Origin: Cyclobacteriaceae bacterium
GTDB taxonomy: Bacteria; Bacteroidota; Bacteroidia; Cytophagales; Cyclobacteriaceae
NCBI GenBank assembly: GCA_025358195.1
Contig: JANYKP010000396.1
Coordinates: 1 to 5,320 of the forward strand
DNA: 5,320 nucleotides
Direction: 5' to 3'
Part shown: positions 1 to 5,320 of the stretch, piece after piece
Layout of the letters: each line of letters begins with the position of its first letter
Numbering within the stretch: the first letter of the stretch is position 1
Made by a program: the position numbers and the translations under genes
The notes under the pieces: generated by a model
What the model was told of the DNA's origin: nothing
The model's input: the letters and a program-made list of their open reading frames with translations, nothing else
Database searches by the model: none

Positions 1-1213
1 GATTAAATGAAATACCCAATCCGATGTTGTTGTATGAGCGATTTGAAACGGTATACGTGAGTGAAGTGCTCAGCCATTTTCCGAAGTGCTTGTTCACGGC
101 CGCGGTCATACCAGAAGCATACCGCCCCTTGAATTTTTCGGTGAAGAATAGAGCCCCGATATTCAGATTTTTCGCGAGTTCATAACTTCCACTGAGGTAT
201 AACTTGCCTGGTAGCATTGTGTTGTAGGATCCCCTTGCAGCTTCCTTCATCTGAAACTTCTTCTTAATCGAGTCCGCTTGAGCGCTGAGGTAACCTGAAT
301 TATTGTCCAACAATTTATTCACATCAATTCCCGAAAAGGTGTAGTTGGCTGTCGCCGGGTCCAAGGTGTATTGGTAGGTGTCATTCTTCCAGGTAATGTA
401 TCCAATATCTGTCAAGCTGACCCCCATCATCAATTTGTCCATGAATTTGTAGGTGCCCCCGAGGTCGAGGCCCCACCCACTGTTGCTCAAATAGTCACTC
501 ACGTGATCGGTGGCATTGTATCCGGATTTGTTTAGGCTATAGATGCCGGATGTTCGAACATCCGCCTGACCGGTTGCCGTAATTTTGTAGGTATCATCAA
601 TCTGGATGAGCAGTGATGAAGACTCGGTGGTAACGTTAGCCAGACCTTTTAAGTATTTCAATCTTCCGCCAACAGTCAGGTTGCTATTAATCTTATAAGC
701 CATACCGACGGCAGTCTCCAGATAGGACAATCCTTCTTCTTGCGGCGAGGTGTTGGAATACGTGCCCACGAGTGGCGCAGTGCCGTCTACCAGCAGCGAT
801 GCAAGTCCTTTTGGTAACATCATCCTGTTATATCCTTTGACCGTTGCATTGGTCATCAAATACATCCTTGGATTGAGACGATAGCCAAACCGAAAGAGAT
901 CCGTCTGGACGGCCACGGTGACATAGTTTTTTTCAGCGAGGCTTTGTGACCATTTGGTAAGATCAGCTTTTATGACACCGTCGGTCTTCGAAATAATATC
1001 ATTATAGGTGAAGCCATTATTTGAATACATCGCTCCCACGCCTGAGATGATTGGGAGGCCAATGGACAATTTATAGCGAGGCATGATGGCTGGATTGGCG
1101 TCGACCACCTGCGGAAGACTGTTCATGAAATATAATGTGCTTTCTGTCTGGGAGAAGGCTTCATAACCGCAAAGGCTGAAATAAGAAAACAGAAACAGCT
1201 GGAATTTTCTCAT
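1..1213 (-). CDS. DUF5723-family putative outer-membrane beta-barrel protein (partial, C-terminus beyond window)
   Basis: The frame is open from an ATG at 1213 to the left window edge, giving 404 codons with the C-terminus missing. Residues 1-21 look like a secretory signal peptide: Arg-Lys, a Phe/Leu-rich core, then Ala-Phe-Ser before Gln22, a typical Bacteroidota signal peptidase I site. Cys15 follows Leu, so it is not a lipobox. The mature N-terminus carries the family hallmark at residues 27-45 (LYFMNSLPQ...NPAIMP), followed by 'IGLP', as I remember it from DUF5723 proteins. The rest is alternating short aromatic/glycine strands with motifs such as 'VGGRLKYLKGLAN' and 'GWGLDLGGTYKF', as in outer-membrane barrels. 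Family members usually have roughly 430-500 residues, so little is missing. The start overlaps the stop of the upstream lipoprotein gene by four bases (ATGA), implying translational coupling. The function of the family is unknown to me; a structural or transport role in the outer membrane is inference. The family call is by pattern memory, not a search. Confidence 0.85.
   Translation of the reverse strand, partial: MRKFQLFLFSYFSLCGYEAFSQTESTLYFMNSLPQVVDANPAIMPRYKLSIGLPIISGVGAMYSNNGFTYNDIISKTDGVIKADLTKWSQSLAEKNYVTVAVQTDLFRFGYRLNPRMYLMTNATVKGYNRMMLPKGLASLLVDGTAPLVGTYSNTSPQEEGLSYLETAVGMAYKINSNLTVGGRLKYLKGLANVTTESSSLLIQIDDTYKITATGQADVRTSGIYSLNKSGYNATDHVSDYLSNSGWGLDLGGTYKFMDKLMMGVSLTDIGYITWKNDTYQYTLDPATANYTFSGIDVNKLLDNNSGYLSAQADSIKKKFQMKEAARGSYNTMLPGKLYLSGSYELAKNLNIGALFFTEKFKGRYASGMTAAVNKHFGKWLSTSLTYTVSNRSYNNIGLGISFN
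547..564. repeat. Perfect 18-bp palindrome inside the DUF5723 gene
   Basis: CGGATGTTCGAACATCCG reads identically on both strands with no spacer and is centred on TTCGAA. It lies in coding sequence (Ala-Asp-Val-Arg-Thr-Ser-Gly in the minus-strand gene). The next base on each side does not pair. An uninterrupted palindrome this long is unlikely by chance in about 5 kb (of order a few percent), but whether it is a protein-binding site or just codon coincidence cannot be told from the sequence. Confidence 0.9.
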
Positions 1214-2778
1214 TTCGCTATAATCTTCAGTTTGGCCATCAAGCCTACATCCAACTTCAGTTTGTAGCTCGCCTTGAATTTTACATTCAAAAGAGCTCCA
1301 TTGGAATCTTTGGAGGTATTCAGTTTGGAGCGAACAATAAGGTAACGTGAAGAAAATAGCTTGTTGATCTTATCAATCGTAAGATCAAGTTTCAGATCAG
1401 CCGAACCCGCTGTTTGTAAGTCACCGGAAGTTGTTACCGTGCTGGCCTTCACTAAATAGGTTTGATTACTGGCGAACAATGAATCAAGAATTTTCTTATT
1501 CTCGTCCATCAGATAAAGCTGGATGTAAGCATCCAGCGGCATTTCATTGACCGTTTTCACCTTGAGCGCTGCGCTTACGACACTGGATTGATTGATACTT
1601 CCCAAATCCAATTTTAATGTATCCGTCAGCGTGATTCCACTCGCCTGTCCATAGAGTGGAACCTCCGCCGCCAGCTTCACATTCAGCTTGCTGGTGTCGG
1701 CCAGAAAATTATTGCCGGTGAGCAATCCTTTGTTGATCCGGGTGTTTCCTGAATAGTAGAGTTGCGTGGGTGAAAAGTTTAGGACGGCAGCCGCGTTCGT
1801 TACACTCACGGTTGTGGTAGATGAACTCCCCAACACCGATGGAAATGTGATGGCAACCGGACTGGAAGGACTTATCAGGAGGGGTAGCGTGGCGCCTGTT
1901 TTCCTTGCCTCCAGTTTGGTGAAGATTACCTCGCTGGGTACCCCGTAGTCATTGCGAACAGTTAACTTCACGGAGGGTTCAACAAAAGAAACCTTCGCCT
2001 TACTTAGCGAAGAACTGAATACCGTGAGGTCAATAGCTTGTGCGGGAAGTGCAACGGTCTGATCACCAAAAAAACCTTTGATGTAGGTAAAGTCTAAACC
2101 GGCGAAGGACAATTGAATATTCACCCGGGTGCCCGTCGCGATCAAGACGGTATTGGTTCGCTTTTTGAGAATCAGGTCGAGTTTTATATTGAACTTATTC
2201 TTGTTCATGTTAATCATATAGTTCTGCAATGGCTTCGAACCAGTACCCACCGCTGCACTCAAACTTAACGGCACACCCGATGTTTTATCGACAACATCCG
2301 TTAGCGCAAAAATCACTTCAAAAGGAAGGCTGTTGGGAGGAACTGTAGGTTGTGAAACACTGATGTTATAATTAAATGAACCAGCCTTGAGCAACATCTC
2401 GCTTAATTGTTCTGGGCTGAGATTTAAATCAATGAGTTGGTTAATACTGCTGTATTGAACATCCGAAGAACTTGGAGGCAATGAGCCAGCGGGGAAATCA
2501 AATCCAGTCTGTGTCGTGCTGGTGGGTATGGTAAAGAGATTGCGGATATCCCGAGAGGCGAGGGATTGTGAGTACGAGAAATAGAGCAAACCGTCAGGAT
2601 ACACCTTTAAATACGCTGAGTCCTTGTCCGTAACCAAATCCAGGATACTGATATTCCCAAAGGCAACAGGCAGCGCCACCGTGGGGGATAGTGTCAACGA
2701 GTCGAGTGTATAGTCTTTGTTGTCAATGCAGGAAGCGAAAGCCAGGACAAAGACGATGACGATGACGCGATTAAGCAT
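1210..2778 (-). CDS. Hypothetical beta-rich lipoprotein, partner of the DUF5723 protein
   Basis: This is a 522-residue protein starting at ATG 2778. Residues 1-16 form a short hydrophobic signal ending in Phe-Ala-Ser before Cys17, the only cysteine in the protein. This is a lipobox with a tolerated Phe at -3, so a lipid-anchored envelope protein is predicted. The mature start, Cys-Ile-Asp-Asn-Lys-Asp-Tyr, has no Asp at +2 and a Lys-Asp acidic patch, compatible with outer-membrane sorting. The body is strand-rich with many Ser/Thr/Val/Leu and no further membrane segments. Segments near residues 93-125 and 311-340 resemble each other (Phe-Pro, then Ser-Ser-Ser, then Leu-Asn-hydrophobic-Ser-Pro-x-Gln-Leu), suggesting repeated modules. 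I recognise the general type as a recurrent uncharacterised Bacteroidota lipoprotein, but no named domain. Its TGA overlaps the ATG of the DUF5723 gene, so the two are probably made together and may form an outer-membrane complex; that is inference. There is no Shine-Dalgarno upstream, which is normal for this phylum. Confidence 0.8.
   Translation of the reverse strand: MLNRVIVIVFVLAFASCIDNKDYTLDSLTLSPTVALPVAFGNISILDLVTDKDSAYLKVYPDGLLYFSYSQSLASRDIRNLFTIPTSTTQTGFDFPAGSLPPSSSDVQYSSINQLIDLNLSPEQLSEMLLKAGSFNYNISVSQPTVPPNSLPFEVIFALTDVVDKTSGVPLSLSAAVGTGSKPLQNYMINMNKNKFNIKLDLILKKRTNTVLIATGTRVNIQLSFAGLDFTYIKGFFGDQTVALPAQAIDLTVFSSSLSKAKVSFVEPSVKLTVRNDYGVPSEVIFTKLEARKTGATLPLLISPSSPVAITFPSVLGSSSTTTVSVTNAAAVLNFSPTQLYYSGNTRINKGLLTGNNFLADTSKLNVKLAAEVPLYGQASGITLTDTLKLDLGSINQSSVVSAALKVKTVNEMPLDAYIQLYLMDENKKILDSLFASNQTYLVKASTVTTSGDLQTAGSADLKLDLTIDKINKLFSSRYLIVRSKLNTSKDSNGALLNVKFKASYKLKLDVGLMAKLKIIAK
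1518..1537 (-). repeat. Intragenic hairpin: 8-bp stem, 4-nt loop
   Basis: GCTGGATG and CATCCAGC flank a four-base loop inside the lipoprotein gene (codons for Pro-Leu-Asp-Ala-Tyr-Ile-Gln-Leu, near residues 414-421). The stem is perfect. In the transcript it is followed by CUUUAU, which is too short a U run for a normal intrinsic terminator. It could slow translation or expose an RNase site, or simply be a coincidence of codons. Confidence 0.8.
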
Positions 2779-2832
2779 GTAAAACGAGTTAGTAGGGCAT
2801 TGATCTGATTCAAGATAAGAGAAGTAACCCGA

Positions 2833-4728
2833 CTATTCCAACGCCCCCCGCTTGATTTCTTCTACAACGGCGGGGTCCAGAAGGGTAGTTGTATCACCCA
2901 GATTAGCGGTGTCACCTTCAGCCACTTTTCGTAAAATGCGTCTCATGATTTTGCCAGAGCGGGTTTTCGGTAACCCGGAAACAAACTGGATTTTATCCGG
3001 CTTTGCGATAGGTCCTATGATTTTGGAGACCGTATCACGGATTTCGCGACGGAGTTTCTCTTCATCCTGTGGCTTATTATAGCAAATCACAAATGCATAA
3101 ACTCCTTGTCCTTTAATATCGTGCGGGAAACCAACAACAGCCGATTCACAAACAGACGAATGTTCATCGATGGCGCTTTCAATCTCCGCCGTGCCCAGGT
3201 TATGCCCAGAAACAATAATGATGTCATCCACTCTTCCCGTAATGCGATAGTAACCTTCCTCATCGCGTCGGCAACCGTCACCTGTAAAGTACATGCCGGG
3301 GAACGTGGAGAAGTAAGTTTCCTTAAATCGTTGATGGTTTCCATAAATCGTGCGGGCAATCGAAGGCCATGGAAACTTAATGGCAAGCCTTCCTTCTATA
3401 CCGTTTCCCGAAATCTCGTTTCCTTTCTCATCCATCACAGCCGGCTGAACACCCGGTAGCGGGAAGGAGGCATAGGCAGGTTTTAATTCTGTCACGTTGG
3501 CAATCGGCGAGATCATGATACCACCTGTTTCTGTCTGCCACCAGGTATCAACGATCGGGCATTTTCCTTTACCGATGTTTTTGTGATACCAGTGCCAGGC
3601 CTCTTCGTTGATGGGTTCGCCTACTGAGCCGAGAATTCTTAATGACGACAGATCATACTTCTCGACAAAACTAAGCGACGCTTGCTGTAAAGAGCGTATT
3701 GCGGCGGGGGCCGTATAAAAAATATTCACATGATGACGTTCGATTGTTTGCCAAAACCTACCCATGTCCGGCCAGGAGGGTGTGCCTTCGAAAATTACGG
3801 TAGTAGCGCCGGCCGAGAGCGGACCGTAAAGGATATAGGAGTGGCCTGTGACCCAGCCAATGTCGGCTGTGCACCAAAAGATTTGTCCGGGCTGGTACTG
3901 AAATACGGTCCTGAACGTATAGTTAACATGTACCATGAAACCGCCGCAGGTATGAACCATTCCTTTGGGCTTGCCCGTGGAGCCGGAGGTATATAAAATG
4001 AAAAGGAGATCTTCCGCATCCATCTCTTCGGCGTCACATCGATCATTCGCTTTTTTTATTTCATCGTGCCACCAGCAATCCCTTCCGCTTTTCATGACCG
4101 GTTGAGAACCCGTTCGCTCCAGCACAATTACTTTTTCGACAGCAGGACATTTCTCCAAAGCTTCATCAACAATCTTTTTCAGTTCGATCTTTTTATCGGC
4201 CCGGAAAGCGCCGTCGGCTGTCAATATCATCTTACAACCCGCATCATTGATGCGGTCGGCAAGCGATCCGGAAGAGAATCCGGCAAAGACTACGGAGTGT
4301 ACAGCACCAATTCTCGCACATCCTAAAACGGCAAAGGCAAGCTCCGGCACCATAGGCATGTAAATACAAACACGATCACCTTTTTTAATGCCATGTGCCT
4401 TGAGCATGTTTCCCACCTTACAGACTTGCTGATGCAGTTGCCGATAGGTAATTTTTTTTGCTCCCTCTTTTGGATCGCTGGGTTCCCACAGAATCGCCAC
4501 CTGATCCGCCTGGCCTGCGAGGTGACGATCGATGCAATTTTCGGTGATGTTTAATTTGGCTCCGATAAACCACTTCACTTCCGGTTTATGGAAATCCCAT
4601 TCAAGTACCTTGGTCCATTTTTTTTTCCAAACAAAGTCTCCGGCTATTTCGCCCCAAAATTCCTCAGGATTGGCAACACTTTGTCGGTAGGCGCTAGTGT
4701 AATCAGTCATGCTTGAAACAAGCTCCAT
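2833..4728 (-). CDS. acs: Acetyl-CoA synthetase (acetate--CoA ligase, AMP-forming)
   Basis: This cytoplasmic enzyme converts acetate, ATP and CoA to acetyl-CoA, AMP and PPi through acetyl-adenylate. It has 631 residues (family about 650) and looks intact. The adenylate-forming signatures appear in order: P-loop YTSGSTGKPKG (246-256), CTADIGWVTGHSY with V293/T294, SVGEPI with V369, WWQTETGG (396-403), YFTGDG, GRVDD, SGHNLGTAE with N510, and PKTRSGK ending at K593. V293, T294, V369 and W397 correspond to the enterobacterial acetate-pocket residues V310, T311, V386 and W414, which supports acetate over longer acids. K593 matches the catalytic lysine (K609) that protein acetylation silences in Salmonella. 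N510 stands where E. coli has Arg526, and S568 where it has Arg584. The start is uncertain: Met7 at 4710 fits the family N-terminus as well. The promoter lies upstream at 4750-4780. The next gene starts 54 bases downstream with no clear terminator, so co-transcription is possible. Confidence 0.97.
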   Translation of the reverse strand: MELVSSMTDYTSAYRQSVANPEEFWGEIAGDFVWKKKWTKVLEWDFHKPEVKWFIGAKLNITENCIDRHLAGQADQVAILWEPSDPKEGAKKITYRQLHQQVCKVGNMLKAHGIKKGDRVCIYMPMVPELAFAVLGCARIGAVHSVVFAGFSSGSLADRINDAGCKMILTADGAFRADKKIELKKIVDEALEKCPAVEKVIVLERTGSQPVMKSGRDCWWHDEIKKANDRCDAEEMDAEDLLFILYTSGSTGKPKGMVHTCGGFMVHVNYTFRTVFQYQPGQIFWCTADIGWVTGHSYILYGPLSAGATTVIFEGTPSWPDMGRFWQTIERHHVNIFYTAPAAIRSLQQASLSFVEKYDLSSLRILGSVGEPINEEAWHWYHKNIGKGKCPIVDTWWQTETGGIMISPIANVTELKPAYASFPLPGVQPAVMDEKGNEISGNGIEGRLAIKFPWPSIARTIYGNHQRFKETYFSTFPGMYFTGDGCRRDEEGYYRITGRVDDIIIVSGHNLGTAEIESAIDEHSSVCESAVVGFPHDIKGQGVYAFVICYNKPQDEEKLRREIRDTVSKIIGPIAKPDKIQFVSGLPKTRSGKIMRRILRKVAEGDTANLGDTTTLLDPAVVEEIKRGALE

Positions 4729-4749
4729 ACGCTATTATTTTAAGAGAAT

Positions 4750-4780
4750 GAAAATTATGCTAATCGAAGGCAAAAACAAA
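4750..4780 (-). promoter_or_regulatory. Candidate Bacteroidota sigma-A-type promoter of acs
   Basis: Reading on the minus strand, TTTG (4780-4777) is followed after exactly 19 bases by TAATTTTC (4757-4750). This matches the Bacteroidota consensus of a -33 TTTG and a -7 TAnnTTTG except for the last base. Transcription would start near 4743, giving a leader of about 15 bases to the first acs ATG or 33 bases to Met7. The region is AT-rich, so a chance match is possible. Confidence 0.45.
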
Positions 4781-4810
4781 ACCTCCTCCATAGTTAGGTA
4801 TACTTTTTTT

Positions 4811-4859
4811 ACCAACAATAAGTTTAGCTGTTCCAACTTCTTTTTCGCAAATTGTTGGT
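4811..4859. repeat. Perfect 9-bp inverted repeat in the divergent acs/glycosyltransferase intergenic region
   Basis: ACCAACAAT (4811-4819) and ATTGTTGGT (4851-4859) are exact reverse complements with 31 bases between them, so the arm centres are 40 bp apart, about four helical turns. The repeat lies upstream of the candidate acs promoter and just ahead of the glycosyltransferase start. This is the position expected for an operator contacted by two dimers or a looping regulator. It is too widely spaced for a normal terminator and has no U tract. Its function is not shown by the sequence. Confidence 0.6.
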
Positions 4860-4877
4860 CTAAATTTTTACCTTCTT

Positions 4878-5320
4878 GTGGATGTTCGTGATGAAATTCT
4901 GACGGTGTTGGTGCTTTATGAAATGAAGTTGGAGGATTCACCCGCCTATCAATCGCTCAGTCTTGCAATGGATCGCGGACAAAAAAATGGCCACCTGTTT
5001 GTGTACGACAATTCTGCGGTTGCACAATCACCTACTGTTACTTCAACCTGGAGTGTTAATTACTATCATGATCCAACGAATCCAGGAGTAAGTCGCGCTT
5101 ATAACCAAGCCGCTGCTCACGCTAAACACCATCATTTGAAATGGTTATTATTTGCGGATCAGGATACTTCATTTCCTGAAAATATTTATGAATGCTATCA
5201 ACAATCTACCAATACCCACTGCGACTGTCACGTGTTTGCTCCGCAACTGTTCGACAAAAAAGGCATTGTTTCACCCTTCCAACCGGGGGCGACCTCTGGA
5301 AAACGAGTGAGGAAAAACAG
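4878..5320 (+). CDS. Family 2 glycosyltransferase, rhamnosyltransferase-like (partial, C-terminus beyond window)
   Basis: The frame is open from 4794 to the right window edge. From the chosen GTG at 4878, 147 codons are visible. Residues 6-13 (EILTVLVL) are the first beta-strand of a GT-A fold. YDNS (43-46) carries the Asp that contacts the nucleotide of the sugar donor. NPGVSRAYNQA matches the conserved 'N-x-G-v-s-x-a-x-N' segment. LLFADQDTSFP with D94-Q95-D96 is the metal-binding DxD equivalent, and FAPQLF with a nearby Ser-Pro is the following conserved segment. I recall this pattern from GT2 proteins annotated as rhamnosyltransferases; the sugar and acceptor are unknown. It probably acts at the cytoplasmic face of the inner membrane in surface-glycan synthesis (inference). 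Start choice: there is no in-frame ATG until 4923, which would delete the first strand, and GTG 4878 is the only standard start that keeps it. There is no Shine-Dalgarno. It is divergent from acs. A weak promoter-like TTAG-N21-TAAGTTTA (4794-4826) lies upstream. Confidence 0.8.
   Translation, partial: MDVRDEILTVLVLYEMKLEDSPAYQSLSLAMDRGQKNGHLFVYDNSAVAQSPTVTSTWSVNYYHDPTNPGVSRAYNQAAAHAKHHHLKWLLFADQDTSFPENIYECYQQSTNTHCDCHVFAPQLFDKKGIVSPFQPGATSGKRVRKN

Noticed and set aside
63..90. Direct repeat of GAAGTGCT in the DUF5723 gene
   Set aside because: Only eight bases in two copies within coding sequence, which is expected by chance.
1766..1948. 60-codon plus-strand ORF inside the lipoprotein gene
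   Set aside because: It is antisense to an intact lipoprotein frame, with no motif or start signal.
2779..2832. Terminator or promoter between acs and the lipoprotein gene
   Set aside because: No GC-rich stem with a U tract is visible. The best promoter-like match (TTG-N21-TATCTTGA on the minus strand) is weak, so neither is annotated.
2852..4326. Several plus- and minus-strand ORFs of 76-117 codons inside acs
   Set aside because: All lie in other frames of a clearly coding, full-length acs gene and show no domain features.
4709..4891. 60-codon plus-strand ORF across the acs start and intergenic region
   Set aside because: It is antisense to the acs start, of low-complexity composition, and ends in a different frame from the glycosyltransferase. 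It has no family resemblance.
4735..4941. 68-codon minus-strand ORF upstream of acs
   Set aside because: It covers the candidate acs promoter, overlaps the start of the glycosyltransferase on the other strand, has no recognisable motif, and its Lys/Leu/Ile-rich end reflects AT-rich intergenic DNA.

Overview
The window looks like a chromosomal segment of a Bacteroidota bacterium, probably from the Cytophagales/Chitinophagales side of the phylum. The evidence is a DUF5723-type outer-membrane protein, a partner lipoprotein with a short N-terminal lipobox, A-rich rather than Shine-Dalgarno leaders, and a promoter-like site of the Bacteroidota TTTG-N19-TAnnTTTG type. No rRNA, tRNA, CRISPR array, insertion sequence or other mobile element was seen.

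Layout from left to right. (1) Positions 1-1213, minus strand: the N-terminal 404 codons of a DUF5723-family putative outer-membrane beta-barrel protein, cut by the left edge. (2) Positions 1210-2778, minus strand: a 522-residue beta-rich lipoprotein of unknown function whose stop codon overlaps the start of gene 1 in an ATGA, so the two are very probably translationally coupled. (3) Positions 2833-4728, minus strand: acs, a complete AMP-forming acetyl-CoA synthetase, 54 bases upstream of the lipoprotein gene with no convincing terminator between them. (4) Positions 4729-4877: a 149-base divergent intergenic region holding a plausible acs promoter and a perfect 9-bp inverted repeat with a 31-bp spacer. 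(5) Positions 4878-5320, plus strand: the start of a family 2 glycosyltransferase, cut by the right edge.

The three minus-strand genes run acs, lipoprotein, barrel and could be one transcript. The metabolic gene and the envelope pair have no obvious functional link. Acs would make acetyl-CoA from scavenged acetate. The lipoprotein and the DUF5723 protein probably work together at the outer membrane. The divergent glycosyltransferase probably belongs to a surface-polysaccharide or glycoconjugate function continuing to the right.

Most of the window is ordinary. The least explained items are the coupled lipoprotein/DUF5723 pair, a perfect 18-bp palindrome inside the DUF5723 gene, the inverted repeat between the divergent genes, and residue changes at expected cofactor contacts in Acs.
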